Shown: positions 52,404-61,555 of the stretch, piece by piece
Layout of the letters: each line of letters opens with the position of its first letter
Numbering within the stretch: position 1 is the stretch's first letter
From: Flavobacterium sp. UBA7680
GTDB taxonomy: Bacteria > Bacteroidota > Bacteroidia > Flavobacteriales > Flavobacteriaceae
Assembly: GCF_002482975.1 (NCBI RefSeq)
Contig: NZ_DLHA01000054.1
Span: 145,123-209,122 of the forward strand
Direction of reading: 5' to 3'
Length of the DNA stretch: 64,000 nt
Notes under the pieces: model-generated
What the model saw: only the letters and a program-made list of their open reading frames with translations
Told to the model about the DNA's origin: nothing
Database searches by the model: none
Program-made: the position numbers and the translations under genes

Positions 52404-53345
52404 TTATGTTTTTAGTAATTCAGGTAATCTACTTTTAAATTCTTCGGGACTAGTAACTTTTATCGGTTTTATTTTGATGTTACTTTCTCTATTAAATTTT
52501 ATTATTTCACTAGCTACTAAACCAGTAAGCTGAGTGTTGTAAATTAACCAAACGATTCCTTCTTTACCTCTAATTGAATTTATTATACGGTGAATTGTGT
52601 TTAATCCAACTTTGCTTCGATTCAAATATTTTATTTCAACGAAATATTTTTTATTATTAGCATCGAAAAAAGCATCAACTCCATAATCATTTTCTGTTTT
52701 GGTAAGATTCTGGATAGTTTTATCATTAGAAAGAATTTCTATTATATCTTTTTCAAACTCATATCCATTGCCATTATAATTATATTCTATTGTGATATCC
52801 TGAATACTATTATCAATTTCATCTTGTTTATCTTTTTCTGTTTTAAATTTTAAGAATGAGCCTACAATACCAAGAATCGACAAAATCACAGAAATTGCCA
52901 TAATGAAAAATGTAGACAAATTTAACCACGATTTATCTTCCTCAGCTTTTTGAACTTTGGCATTTGAATTTGTTAAGGGTAATTTTGCTTTTTCAATTTC
53001 TGTCATCAATTCTTTTCTTTTATTCAATGGGAGAAATTTGTCTTCCATAAAAGATTCTTGAGTTTGAGTCAAAATATCATTAATTGAATGAGGGTATTTA
53101 ATATGAAGAGAAAGTTCTTTAGCTTTCACTAAAGCTTCTATTTCAGTAATCTTGAATATTGAATCACTATAAACCAATTCTTTTACTGATTTTTGAATTT
53201 CACTTTCAGCATTTCGAAGTTTTTCATTTTTCATTTCCTCCATCCATGATGGAGCATAGAAAAAACCTAGGTAGATTGTTAGAAAAATTCCAATAACACT
53301 AAAAATATTTGATATATTTTTAAGTAACCAATTGAAGAATTGCAT
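52404..53345 (-). CDS. Membrane-anchored PD-(D/E)XK nuclease-like protein
   Basis: 313 aa. Two membrane segments (IFSVIGIFLTIYLGFFYAP and TFFIMAISVILSILGIVGSF) flank a helical extracytoplasmic-like region. The C-terminal 130 residues read NYNGNGYEFEKDIIEIL ... ENDYGVDAFFDANNKKYFVEIKYLN, fitting a restriction-endonuclease-like core (Glu, Asp in GVDAFF, Glu-x-Lys in VEIKY). Such proteins cut DNA at the membrane or sense it there. Convergent with the DUF4393 gene, 9 bp away. Nuclease motif is clear, target unknown. Confidence 0.72.
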   Translation of the reverse strand: MQFFNWLLKNISNIFSVIGIFLTIYLGFFYAPSWMEEMKNEKLRNAESEIQKSVKELVYSDSIFKITEIEALVKAKELSLHIKYPHSINDILTQTQESFMEDKFLPLNKRKELMTEIEKAKLPLTNSNAKVQKAEEDKSWLNLSTFFIMAISVILSILGIVGSFLKFKTEKDKQDEIDNSIQDITIEYNYNGNGYEFEKDIIEILSNDKTIQNLTKTENDYGVDAFFDANNKKYFVEIKYLNRSKVGLNTIHRIINSIRGKEGIVWLIYNTQLTGLVASEIIKFNRESNIKIKPIKVTSPEEFKSRLPELLKT

Positions 53346-53463
53346 AGTCTATTTATTAATTATTTTCGTTTATTATAGGTAACATTTTTGCGCATGAATC
53401 TTTTGTGCAGTTTTTTGAAAAGAGCTTTGCATCAATTTAATGCCAAATCGGTTATAGTAGCTT

Positions 53464-54123
53464 TTAGGTACAGTATATTTCTTTTAATGGCTTAAGACCA
53501 AACTCATATAATTTTTTTCCTGTTGGCGTTATTTTTAGTTGCTCTTCAAATATTCTACCAATACCGCAAGCTAATAAAAAAGCTTCTCCTTCCATTGACT
53601 GAATCATTGTCTTTTTCATTTCTTTGTTAAAAGATTGAATTAAAAAAATGTATCCAGATGGATTTAAGTGATTTAATGCAAAAGATATTTTCCTATAATC
53701 TTCCCAAGTTAAATCCGCTTCAATATGTGCCTTTAAAAGATTTGCTAAGATTTTAGCTTTTTCAATATCTATGAATTTTTCTATTAAAACTAATGTAATT
53801 TCTATTATTTCATTTCTATATTTATTATCTTGATAAAGTTTTTCTTTAAAATCACGTAGTTTTTCTTCATCAATTTTATGAGAATGAAATTCTTGAAGAA
53901 ATACTAGGTTTTTTTTCATGTTGTATCGTGCATTAATAGAAGAACTTATGTTATAAAAGGAAGCTAAAGTTTTTACCCAAGGAATTTCTTTAATTATTTC
54001 AGATGTAGAAATTAAATCTAAAGCAATTTCACTATAATTTACACTTAAATCAAATGTTTTATTAAATATTTCTTTTTCAAAAGAATCTGTTATACTAATA
54101 TCGTTTATTGTTTCGTTCTTCAT
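53464..54123 (-). CDS. Unknown 219-aa island protein
   Basis: Helical protein without signal peptide: EIALDLISTSEIIKEIPWVKTLASFYN, then KIDEEKLRDFKEKLYQDNKYRNEIIEITLVLIEKFIDIEKA. A C-terminal winged-helix-like end (ITPTGKKLYEFGLKPL) is suggestive of an HTH. No family recognised. It stands alone between two defence-like genes, so a defence or regulatory role is possible. Confidence 0.6.
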   Translation of the reverse strand: MKNETINDISITDSFEKEIFNKTFDLSVNYSEIALDLISTSEIIKEIPWVKTLASFYNISSSINARYNMKKNLVFLQEFHSHKIDEEKLRDFKEKLYQDNKYRNEIIEITLVLIEKFIDIEKAKILANLLKAHIEADLTWEDYRKISFALNHLNPSGYIFLIQSFNKEMKKTMIQSMEGEAFLLACGIGRIFEEQLKITPTGKKLYEFGLKPLKEIYCT

Positions 54124-54273
54124 TTTTGAATATTATGTTGAATGTTTCGCGATTTTGTGAAGTTATGAAATTACTAATGTAAATTTTTTACTTAGATAAA
54201 TTTCATAAAAGATATATGAGTTTTTTACATTTTACAATCTCAAAAGACCACTGTTAGCGGGTAGTCAGTGCTA

Positions 54274-55119
54274 TTAAAAAATTTGGTTTTTAAGATGTCG
54301 GTTTATAATGGTTAATTCAGTTTCTGGTCTTTGTAAATTAAATTCCTCAAAGGTTACTAGTTCAGGGAAATGAGTTGTATTTTTAATAATTTCCATTATA
54401 CTCTCTACTATTTGAGCGCTTTCATTATCAATATTTAGTTTACTATTAAATGTTTTATATAGTAAACCTAAGAGATATGAAGAATAAAAAGAGCAGAATG
54501 AAAAATAATATTTATTAAAGTTTGTGATTGAAATATTACTTTCTTCAGTGTTATTATTCTGATACCATACAGTTCTCAACATAACACGAGGATTAAAATG
54601 AACAAAACTACAAGATGCTCTATAAAGGTAGTTATAAAGCTCTTCTAGATTTACTTTTTGAGCTAATTGAAAAGTTGGTGGAAGTGTTTTAGCATTTATT
54701 CCATTACGCTTAAAGATGTCTTCTAATCCTTCTGCTTCTATGTGGTCAGAAAGTTCAGCATTTAATATTGGTTGAGCTGGCCGATATTTTTTCATGAAAA
54801 TGGATTGTTGTTCCAATTCTTTTTTTGTAGAAACTTTAAAAATTGATTTTACTATAGCTTCTCTGTCTGCTTCTTTAATTTCCTGATGAATATATTTTAG
54901 GACAATTATTTCTTCACAAATTCCTCTTAGAGATGAGAGAAATAGAAATGAGTTTTCATTATCAATTTGTTCATGAAGAATTTTATTAAGTTGCAATGAT
55001 TTCGTAAATGCTACGTGAATAAGCACATCTAACTGATTTTTTTCTTCAAGGTTGATTTTTTCTATACTTTCAAAATTAATGGACTGATATAAATCTTGCA
55101 TTTTTTTGTAATTCCCCAT
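54274..55119 (-). CDS. DUF5677-like protein
   Basis: 281 aa, helical. FLSSLRGICEEIIVLKYIHQEI and YNYLYRASCSFVHFNPRVML match the patterns of DUF5677-type proteins, which are often found in defence islands and lack a known activity. The His in FVHFNP and the Arg/Glu in the first motif are candidate functional residues. It stands alone on the minus strand with a 150-bp gap to the next gene. Confidence 0.6.
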   Translation of the reverse strand: MGNYKKMQDLYQSINFESIEKINLEEKNQLDVLIHVAFTKSLQLNKILHEQIDNENSFLFLSSLRGICEEIIVLKYIHQEIKEADREAIVKSIFKVSTKKELEQQSIFMKKYRPAQPILNAELSDHIEAEGLEDIFKRNGINAKTLPPTFQLAQKVNLEELYNYLYRASCSFVHFNPRVMLRTVWYQNNNTEESNISITNFNKYYFSFCSFYSSYLLGLLYKTFNSKLNIDNESAQIVESIMEIIKNTTHFPELVTFEEFNLQRPETELTIINRHLKNQIF

Positions 55120-55383
55120 ATAGTGCTGATTGTGTTTGTTTTAACTTGTGTTTGTTTGTGAAAAATATTAGTATATTACGACTTTCAGGATAGCGTATTG
55201 GAAGGTTTATTTCGTTTTTCTTATTTCAAAAGTATTAAATAGTTACAAAGTATTTGTATTTCTTTTTTACAATTTGAAATAATTTAGCTATTAATTTAAT
55301 TATGAAAAACCATATTTTATAAAAAGTAATTTTGATTAGACATTTGATAAATATATTTAAATATTAATTATAATTTTTTTATT

Positions 55384-55662
55384 ATGGACAATACAATTAT
55401 GTTGCATAATCTTTCGCCTGTAGACTTAGAGCGAATTATTAAAGAAGCTGTTAGAAATCAATTTGAAGAATTTCGTAGAACTTTATCAATTGATAGTCCA
55501 GACCTATTACTTACTAGGTCTGAAGCATGTAGTTTTTTGAAAATTAATATGACGACATTATGGAACTGGTCAAAGAAGGGCAAAATTATTTCGTATGGAA
55601 TTGGAAACAGAGTTTATTATAAAAAATCTGAATTATTAGAGAGCTTAGTTAGATTAAATTGA
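55384..55662 (+). CDS. Excisionase/MerR-like helix-turn-helix protein
   Basis: 92 aa. LLTRSEACSFLKINMTTLWNWSKKGKI and YKKSELLESL form the winged HTH of excisionase-family proteins used by mobile elements. An N-terminal helix precedes it. One of two such proteins in the island (the other at 61202). It probably helps excision or regulates nearby genes. Confidence 0.78.
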   Translation: MDNTIMLHNLSPVDLERIIKEAVRNQFEEFRRTLSIDSPDLLLTRSEACSFLKINMTTLWNWSKKGKIISYGIGNRVYYKKSELLESLVRLN

Positions 55663-55703
55663 ATAATATTATATTTCTATTAATAATTTTGGTATAAGTG
55701 AAT

Positions 55704-56975
55704 TTATGTTAATGGTTCACAGTATTCTTTATTTACTACCTTATCTCTCAAGACTGCTTTATTACTAAAGTTTCTTGTTATATTTCTTACTATTTCACTG
55801 TAGTTATCATCATTTATTCTTTTATGATAAAATGGTTTTATAGAGACACAATTTTTATGTTCAAAAAGTGTACTTAAAAGGGTTCGGTCTGAATTTCCGC
55901 AAGAATGACCAAAAATAAATATTTGGTAGTCGCCACTATTTAAAAATTCTAATAGCTTTTTATAGTTATCAGTTTCTAAATACTTAATTGATTTTATATT
56001 CTCAAGATAAGTATTGTCATTTAAATTTTCAATTGATTTGTAATCTTCATCTATTTCGTCTCCAAAGCCGAAAATAACATTGTTATTATCTCTACTATCT
56101 GTAGTTCCATGAATATGAATTGTACTTTTCTCTAGATTTCTATTTATGTTTCTAGGAAGGTCGTACCAATTCATGCTATAATATAATCTTTCCGTAAAAG
56201 TGTAATTGAAATTCAAAAATAAAATTTCGGTTGGTTGCAGGTTAACATGGTCTGTAATAGAATCATTAAGTAGTCTCCTTCTTAAGCTTTCTATAGGGTC
56301 ATTTTTTCCTATAGGAGAAATTAATGCTTGTTTATCTTCACTTAAATCTGCGATAGTAATGTTTCCAGTTTTAATACCTTTAAGGTCATCTTTTATTTTT
56401 TGATATTCTATTTCAGCTAATTTGTTGATAGATGCTTCAGTAAAATCTCGTAATTTGAAATCAGAATAAATTTTATATGCAATAGATTTTTTTAGATTTT
56501 TATCAGTGTCACTTTTGTCGAAGTTATCTTTAAAATGATTTTCAGTTTCTTTTAAATAAGATTCTAATAGTTTTTGTACCTCAGTAAAATCAGAATTTAG
56601 TTGAGAAATTTTGTATGTACAGTTTTCATCCTTAAATGATTGTTTTAAAAGTAAATAATACTCATTTTCTATATCGACCCAATTTTGAATTTGTTTTTTA
56701 TGATTGATGTGTTCAAGAAATTTATTTTTAAATTTTAGTTCACTTCCATGGGTGCTTAAAGTTTTATATAATTCCTCAAATTTAATAATTGAAGAAAAAT
56801 ATACAGATTTTGGTAATCGGGTTAGCTTAATTTCTGAATTTTCAAATGATTCATCTTTATTTAACTTGATATCTGCTATTACTTTAAACCAATAATAACC
56901 GATGAAATCATTATAGCTTGTTCTCATACCATGAGCTAAATCAAATCCGTTTCCGATAAGTATAATTCTATTCAT
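55704..56975 (-). CDS. AbiH-family abortive infection protein
   Basis: 423 aa. ILIGNGFDLAHGMRTSYNDF at the N-terminus is the AbiH signature; FLNFNYTFTERLYY and the downstream IHGTTDSRDN, VIFGFGDEID complete the family pattern. AbiH proteins cause abortive infection in lactococci and others by an unknown mechanism. Convergent with the HTH gene (41 bp). Complete in length for the family. Confidence 0.88.
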   Translation of the reverse strand: MNRIILIGNGFDLAHGMRTSYNDFIGYYWFKVIADIKLNKDESFENSEIKLTRLPKSVYFSSIIKFEELYKTLSTHGSELKFKNKFLEHINHKKQIQNWVDIENEYYLLLKQSFKDENCTYKISQLNSDFTEVQKLLESYLKETENHFKDNFDKSDTDKNLKKSIAYKIYSDFKLRDFTEASINKLAEIEYQKIKDDLKGIKTGNITIADLSEDKQALISPIGKNDPIESLRRRLLNDSITDHVNLQPTEILFLNFNYTFTERLYYSMNWYDLPRNINRNLEKSTIHIHGTTDSRDNNNVIFGFGDEIDEDYKSIENLNDNTYLENIKSIKYLETDNYKKLLEFLNSGDYQIFIFGHSCGNSDRTLLSTLFEHKNCVSIKPFYHKRINDDNYSEIVRNITRNFSNKAVLRDKVVNKEYCEPLT

Positions 56976-57036
56976 GATTTTGTTTTAATCAAATATATAG
57001 AATATTTTTTCTTACAATATTGAATGTTGAATTTAT

Positions 57037-57627
57037 TTATAATAACACTTTTCTAATCTTGACGATAGTATTATTTGATAAATTGGTAATTGATGCCAGT
57101 TTTCTAATGGAATAATTTTTATCTTTTATTAGTTCTAAATGTGATTGATTGTATTTTGACAAAAATTGTTGAGGTGTCTCGATGGTATTTAATTGTCTTC
57201 CTTTGTAAGTCCCTTTAGCTTTCGCAATTAAGATGCCTTCTTTTTGTCTTTCTAGTAAAGATGCTCTTTCCATTTCTGCCACATTGCTTAAAACATCAGT
57301 TATCATTTTGAAGATAGAATTGTGTTTGTTGTCAATCATGGAGTATAAACCAATGTTTTCTACATATACATTAATGCTAAGATTACTTAATGTATTTAAT
57401 GTTGTTTGAATGTCAAAAGCATTTCTTCCTAATCTATCAATGGAATGAACTATTAAAGTATCAATCTTTTTATCTGATATATCTTTTAATAATTTTATAG
57501 CATTTGGACGTTCATTAAATGGAATCGAACCACTGCACTTATCAATATATTGTTTATGATTAACCGTTGATTGTCTGTCAATGTTTTGCTCAGTTGTACT
57601 AACTCTAATATATTTTGCAGTTTTCAT
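57037..57627 (-). CDS. Serine recombinase (resolvase/invertase family)
   Basis: 196 aa. Catalytic Ser10 in YIRVSTTEQN, arginines in SIDRLGRNAFD, E-helix region NVAEMERASLLERQKEGI and a C-terminal HTH (SIRKLASITNLSNNTIVKI). Small serine resolvase/invertase type, cutting both strands with a 5'-phosphoserine link. It lies 62 bp upstream of AbiH in the same direction. It may invert or resolve DNA in the island; no inversion sites were recognised. Confidence 0.85.
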   Translation of the reverse strand: MKTAKYIRVSTTEQNIDRQSTVNHKQYIDKCSGSIPFNERPNAIKLLKDISDKKIDTLIVHSIDRLGRNAFDIQTTLNTLSNLSINVYVENIGLYSMIDNKHNSIFKMITDVLSNVAEMERASLLERQKEGILIAKAKGTYKGRQLNTIETPQQFLSKYNQSHLELIKDKNYSIRKLASITNLSNNTIVKIRKVLL

Positions 57628-57765
57628 AATCTTTGCTTTTGTTAAAACAAAGGTAAAAAAAATTATTTAAATGTATCATTTTTAGAATGGTTATTTTTAA
57701 TACATCATAAATTCAGTAAAACTGTTTATATTTTGATTAAAATTGTATGACCACTTGGGTATAAT

Positions 57766-57930
57766 CTAAATTTGCGACATATATTGATGTCTAGGTTCAA
57801 TTTCATTTGTATTATAAATAATATTTATTGTTGCTCCATTGGTTGATAATGATTTGCAACAAGGCGGTATTCCTATTTTATCTAAAAGCATTCGCATTTG
57901 AGTTGGTCTAAGTAAGATTTTCTTTTTCAT
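57766..57930 (-). CDS. Small 54-aa protein
   Basis: MKKKILLRPTQMRMLLDKIG, IPPCCKSLSTNGATINIIYN and a short C-terminal tail. A Cys-Cys pair and a basic start; the pattern resembles short conserved Flavobacterium proteins, but no named family is assigned. Gap of about 140 bp to the resolvase gene. Confidence 0.45.
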   Translation of the reverse strand: MKKKILLRPTQMRMLLDKIGIPPCCKSLSTNGATINIIYNTNEIEPRHQYMSQI

Positions 57931-58087
57931 AGTTTTTTTAGTTATAAATATCAGTTCAAAAAAATTCTGGAAAAAAATTCTGGAAATTTTGAACGGCTAT
58001 CCGAAGTGCATGATATTAAAGGGCTCTTTTTTGGAAATCCTGTGGGGCGATAACAGTATCATGAATATATAAAGCCTTGTGAATAAA

Positions 58088-58111
58088 GGGATAGGGAGGG
58101 GTGGGATAGGG
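58088..58111 (+). other. G-quadruplex-forming sequence
   Basis: GGGATAGGGAGGGGTGGGAT followed by AGGG: five runs of three or four G separated by 3, 1, 1 and 3 bases. Exceptional in an otherwise AT-rich stretch. Confidence 0.6.
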
Positions 58112-58188
58112 AGCTAAAGATTCTTTAGATTTACTTTTAGTAAACCTTTTACGTGCTAGACAATGACAATTAGGTACTATTAAATTAA

Positions 58189-58216
58189 AAAAGAGGTACC
58201 GAAAAGTACCTCTTTT
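58189..58216 (-). terminator. Terminator downstream of the 123-aa membrane protein gene
   Basis: AAAAGAGGTAC / GTACCTCTTTT perfect stem with a 6-nt loop; on the minus strand the stem is followed by T-rich sequence, just past the stop at 58240. Confidence 0.8.
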
Positions 58217-58239
58217 GATATAATTTTATAGATATTAAA

Positions 58240-58611
58240 TTATTGGCATTTGTTAATTTCAGCATCAACATAAGAAAACAATTCGTCCTTATAACTGTCT
58301 GGTAAATCATTATCTTCTACTATATTTTGAATTACTTGAGGTACATATATTGCCCTAGTGCTCTCCACATAATAGAGTTCTTTTTCTCGTTTTGTTTCGT
58401 TGCTGAATGATTTTGCAAATGTATATTGTTCACAATATTTCTGAACTATCGCTGTCTGTGCCCAAGTTTTCAGCTCATCCATGCTTTTTGTTTTCGGATG
58501 GTCTTTGTTCCACTCGTTGTCGTAATGCCTGCTAAGCATATAGGCTCCTAGACAAAGAAGCGTTACGCCTACCAAAAATATTCTAATAAGAATAGTAAAT
58601 GTTTTGTTCAT
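58240..58611 (-). CDS. Single-pass membrane protein of unknown function
   Basis: About 123 aa from the MNKTFT methionine at 58611 (the in-frame ATG at 58650 would precede an atypical lead). An N-terminal transmembrane segment (ILIRIFLVGVTLLCLGAYML) is followed by an acidic soluble domain with two Cys (KYCEQYTFAK, INKCQ). No family recognised. Convergent with no gene; followed by the terminator at 58189. Confidence 0.6.
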   Translation of the reverse strand: MNKTFTILIRIFLVGVTLLCLGAYMLSRHYDNEWNKDHPKTKSMDELKTWAQTAIVQKYCEQYTFAKSFSNETKREKELYYVESTRAIYVPQVIQNIVEDNDLPDSYKDELFSYVDAEINKCQ

Positions 58612-58716
58612 TTTTAGTGTTTTTAAGGTAAAGTAAATATGAGCAAACATAATACTAAAAATTTAATTCGGCAAATATGCCGAACAAAAAACAATTGATT
58701 GTTCGAATTTTGACTT

Positions 58717-58938
58717 ATGTCAGAAGAATTTTTAATAAAACTAGGTGAGATTATAAGTGTAAGAATAAAAGCCAAATTTAAATCTACTTTGGATTTTTCT
58801 TATGCATGTGACGTTGATGAAACAAGTTTAAGGAGGATTGTAAAAGGAAAGCAGAACTTTTCAATTAAAATATTTTTAAAAATCTGTAATGCACTAGATG
58901 TTAAAATGTCAGAACTGCTTTCCGAAGTTGATATGTAA
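58717..58938 (+). CDS. Small XRE-type HTH protein
   Basis: 73 aa with a Cro/CI-like HTH (LDFSYACDVDETSLRRIVKGK, then FLKICNALDVKMSELL). Between the membrane protein and the 212-aa gene; on the plus strand and therefore divergent from the former. A local regulator is likely; its targets are unknown. Confidence 0.75.
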   Translation: MSEEFLIKLGEIISVRIKAKFKSTLDFSYACDVDETSLRRIVKGKQNFSIKIFLKICNALDVKMSELLSEVDM

Positions 58939-58952
58939 TTTATAGAATTTCT

Positions 58953-59591
58953 TTACTGATTTGCAAACATGTCAGATAGTTTTCCTTGTTGTTCCTCTGA
59001 GATTATAATTCCGATATCTTGTCTTTTTTGCCCTAAAACAAGTCCAAAAAAGTATTCAGCAAACTTTTCAAAAATGACTTCTTCAGTTTTAAAATATTTT
59101 TTGAATTTTTCTATTTGTTGCTCATCGAAATCCAAATCAATCATCAAAGAAGAGAGTTGAATAGTATCTCCATCTTTATACTTTATAATATTTTCATTTG
59201 CCTCAAGATTAGAATTTTCTAATATTTCTTGAGTTGATTTTCCAGATGTTGAATCTTGTTTTTCTTTTATTGCTGTAGAATTTAAAAATATCTTAAGTTT
59301 ATCTACATCAACTTTAATTTGATGTCCAGAAGTAGAAGTGTTTTTATCATAGTTTATGCTTTCTGATTTGAAAAAATCATATGTATTTAAAGATTTTAAT
59401 ACTGACCTTATTCCTCCTGGTTGCATTCCAAATTTCAATGCTAAGTTTCGGTTTGTTTCTCGACATACTAAGCCATTTTGTTGCCAACCTATTATATAGG
59501 AGATAAATATTTTTTGAGTTGAATTTAGTTTAGTATTTTCTAGTAAATCATAGTTAACCTTAACGTGTGTTCCTTTTGTTTTTTTATTCAT
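58953..59591 (-). CDS. Winged-helix protein, replication/DnaD-like (tentative)
   Basis: 212 aa. LNSTQKIFISYIIGWQQNGLVCRETNRNLALKFGMQPGGIRSVLKSL fits the wHTH of replication-initiation or DnaD-like helper proteins. The C-terminal half is acidic (YKDGDTIQLSSLMIDLDFDEQQIEKF). In mobile elements such proteins often open replication functions. Convergent with the small HTH gene (14 bp). Domain guess only. Confidence 0.5.
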   Translation of the reverse strand: MNKKTKGTHVKVNYDLLENTKLNSTQKIFISYIIGWQQNGLVCRETNRNLALKFGMQPGGIRSVLKSLNTYDFFKSESINYDKNTSTSGHQIKVDVDKLKIFLNSTAIKEKQDSTSGKSTQEILENSNLEANENIIKYKDGDTIQLSSLMIDLDFDEQQIEKFKKYFKTEEVIFEKFAEYFFGLVLGQKRQDIGIIISEEQQGKLSDMFANQ

Positions 59592-60074
59592 ATTAATGTG
59601 ATTTTAAGTAATTTTTATCTGTTTGTTTTCAACATGGTATGCTGTTTTGACAGCATGGATATGTTGTTTCTACAATATGTATCCGCTTGTAGAAGAGCAG
59701 GAGTATGATGTTAGAGAAGTAGGAGGATGTTGATTGAAGCTCTATCTATTAGATTACTATTATATTAAATAAGAATAGATATTATATTAAACTATATTAA
59801 CTATTATATCATCAAAATTCACGAAGGTATTTCTAATAATTCTAGATTTCTTTTGGATTTATAATCAATTAACTATATCAACTTATAGGAATTGCTAACC
59901 AATTAATTTTTGCATAGAACATACTTCAACGAAACTTCCTGCGGAGCATTTAACTTTTCTATATATAAGAATAATATCAACGTAAAGCTCTGACCTTTTA
60001 ATTAATTGTAATAGGTTGGCTCCGCTTCAATTGCCTCCCCCAGTTCCGCTAACCCCCTCCAAACTTCATATTTA
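59592..60074. other. Long intergenic region, AT-rich with C-rich patch
   Basis: 483 bases without a convincing ORF. It contains a set of ATTATATTA-like repeats near 59755-59815 and C-runs near 60030-60058 (minus strand: GGGGG tracts). A candidate for a replication or transfer origin, but no typical signal is recognised. Confidence 0.4.
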
Positions 60075-60887
60075 TTAAAGATTATTCTCTGGAAATTCTC
60101 GTATCATCAAGTCTTCAGGAATTGCCTTAATTTTATCAATCTGCTTGAAGAAAAATGGAACACTCTTCTTTTTGCAATCATCTCTCAGCAATCTACCCCA
60201 ATCAGTATTAAAAGGTCTTTTGCCATGACCGCTTTCACCTCCACAGATGACCCAATCAACTAAATCGAGCAATATTCTATCGGTTCCGTCATTTGCTTTA
60301 ACCATTAAGTCAACTTTCTCTAATTGCGGTTCCACAGAAAGAAATTTTAATCCATTAACCTTTGAAAGTTGAACAATTAATTTATTCGCAGTTTCTTGGT
60401 CTACAGGTGAAGTGCCAAACATCACATTTTTTGGAGGATTTTTTTTCCAACTCTCAGGTATGTACTTATTGATATTTGAAGGTCTTTTGGTTAGTAGTAA
60501 GAACATCAGATTAGGAGAGTTAGGAACTACTTCATTGAAGAATTTGTCTCTCAATTGACCAGTATTCCAGAATTCGTTTTCTCCTTCCAGAAGAGGCTTC
60601 CCATAACTATCAACCAATGACATTGATTTTTCAAATATGTCCATCATTGACCCAACAAATACTCTGTGGATTGTTTTTTGTTTTTCTGCTTCTTTTTGAA
60701 ATTTTGTAAATTTCGACCATACATCTTTAATCATTCTTCTGGGTTTATCAGTTCCCCATAAATCTTTTCCATATCTTTTGGATAAAGTTTCCGCATAACA
60801 ATTGAGACATCCAGCATGTACTTCTGTACATCCCCACCATAAATTCGCTGTATGATTTGTCCATTCTATTTTACTGTTTTCTGCCAT
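60075..60887 (-). CDS. DUF5131 family (phage Gp37/Gp68-like) protein
   Basis: 270 aa. The N-terminal WTNHTANLWWGCTEVHAGCL then NCYAETLSKRYG gives a Cys-x6-Cys-x2-Cys cluster, probably metal or iron-sulphur binding as in radical-SAM-like proteins; MFGTSPVDQETANK and VICGGESGHGKRPF are further conserved blocks. Common in phages and integrative elements; biochemical function not established in what I know. Complete in length. Confidence 0.85.
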   Translation of the reverse strand: MAENSKIEWTNHTANLWWGCTEVHAGCLNCYAETLSKRYGKDLWGTDKPRRMIKDVWSKFTKFQKEAEKQKTIHRVFVGSMMDIFEKSMSLVDSYGKPLLEGENEFWNTGQLRDKFFNEVVPNSPNLMFLLLTKRPSNINKYIPESWKKNPPKNVMFGTSPVDQETANKLIVQLSKVNGLKFLSVEPQLEKVDLMVKANDGTDRILLDLVDWVICGGESGHGKRPFNTDWGRLLRDDCKKKSVPFFFKQIDKIKAIPEDLMIREFPENNL

Positions 60888-61201
60888 GTTGTTTTAATTT
60901 TTAGTGTTTATATTATTTGATTTAGATATAGGAAGTTCCGCTCCCATGTGTTGGGAAATCTTTTTCCTATAGATTTTGATTAGTTGCCTATTCAGAATTG
61001 AATAGATGAGAAAGGTTAACTTTCTTTGAGGTTCAATTTTTACGTTGAGTTTAGACAGTCCTCTTCCTGTCTATATTCAAATAGATTTTAAAAATTATAA
61101 TTTTTATTGATAATTCAGAGGAGAATCCTCTGGAGTTGTTCAATCTATAATCGATTAGCTAATTCGATTATTAAAACCTAGACTGAACAATTTCTTAAAA
61201 G
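60888..61201. other. Intergenic region with several inverted repeats
   Basis: 314 bases. CAGAGGA GAA TCCTCTG (61116-61132) and a long imperfect hairpin TTGTTCA ... TGAACAA with an inner ATAATCGA / TCGATTAT stem (61136-61190) lie together, plus GAAAGGTTAACTTTC around 61010-61024. This clustering is reminiscent of plasmid or ICE origin regions. Confidence 0.55.
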
Positions 61202-61471
61202 TTAACTGCTTTTTAAGAAGTTGAAGTTGCTGTTTTTGTTGAATATTTCATCAATTTTATCAACAGGATAATAATAGATTTCACCTAATTTTGTGAATGG
61301 TAAAATATTGTTATCTCGATAACTTAGAATAGTATTATCACTAAGTCCGAAATACATTTTAAGATGCTTGTTTCGATAATATCGCTTAGGATAGTCGATA
61401 CTTTCAATTTTAGTTTTAAGCTCTTTTAATAGCTTTAAAACAGGTTCAAAATTTTCGTTTGTTTCTTTCAT
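61202..61471 (-). CDS. Excisionase-like helix-turn-helix protein
   Basis: 89 aa. YFGLSDNTILSYRDNNILPFTKLGEIYYYPVDKIDEIF is the winged HTH of the excisionase/MerR type. An N-terminal helix precedes it. Located between the 267-aa gene and the origin-like repeats, close to the integrase. Likely recombination directionality factor. Confidence 0.75.
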   Translation of the reverse strand: MKETNENFEPVLKLLKELKTKIESIDYPKRYYRNKHLKMYFGLSDNTILSYRDNNILPFTKLGEIYYYPVDKIDEIFNKNSNFNFLKSS

Positions 61472-61555
61472 AGTTTACTTTTTGAATTTCATTTGACAAA
61501 GGTATTTCTGAAAGTTGAAAATTAGATTTAGTAGTTAACAATTGTCAACTATTAT

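Larger units (their letters stand above)
57931..58239. other. Intergenic region with G-tract cluster, repeats and terminator
   Basis: 309 bases. Contains GTTCAAAA / TTTTGAAC flanking two AAATTCTGG copies (57953-57993), a G-rich stretch of five GGG tracts with short loops (58088-58111), and the terminator 58189-58216. No gene seen. Confidence 0.6.
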
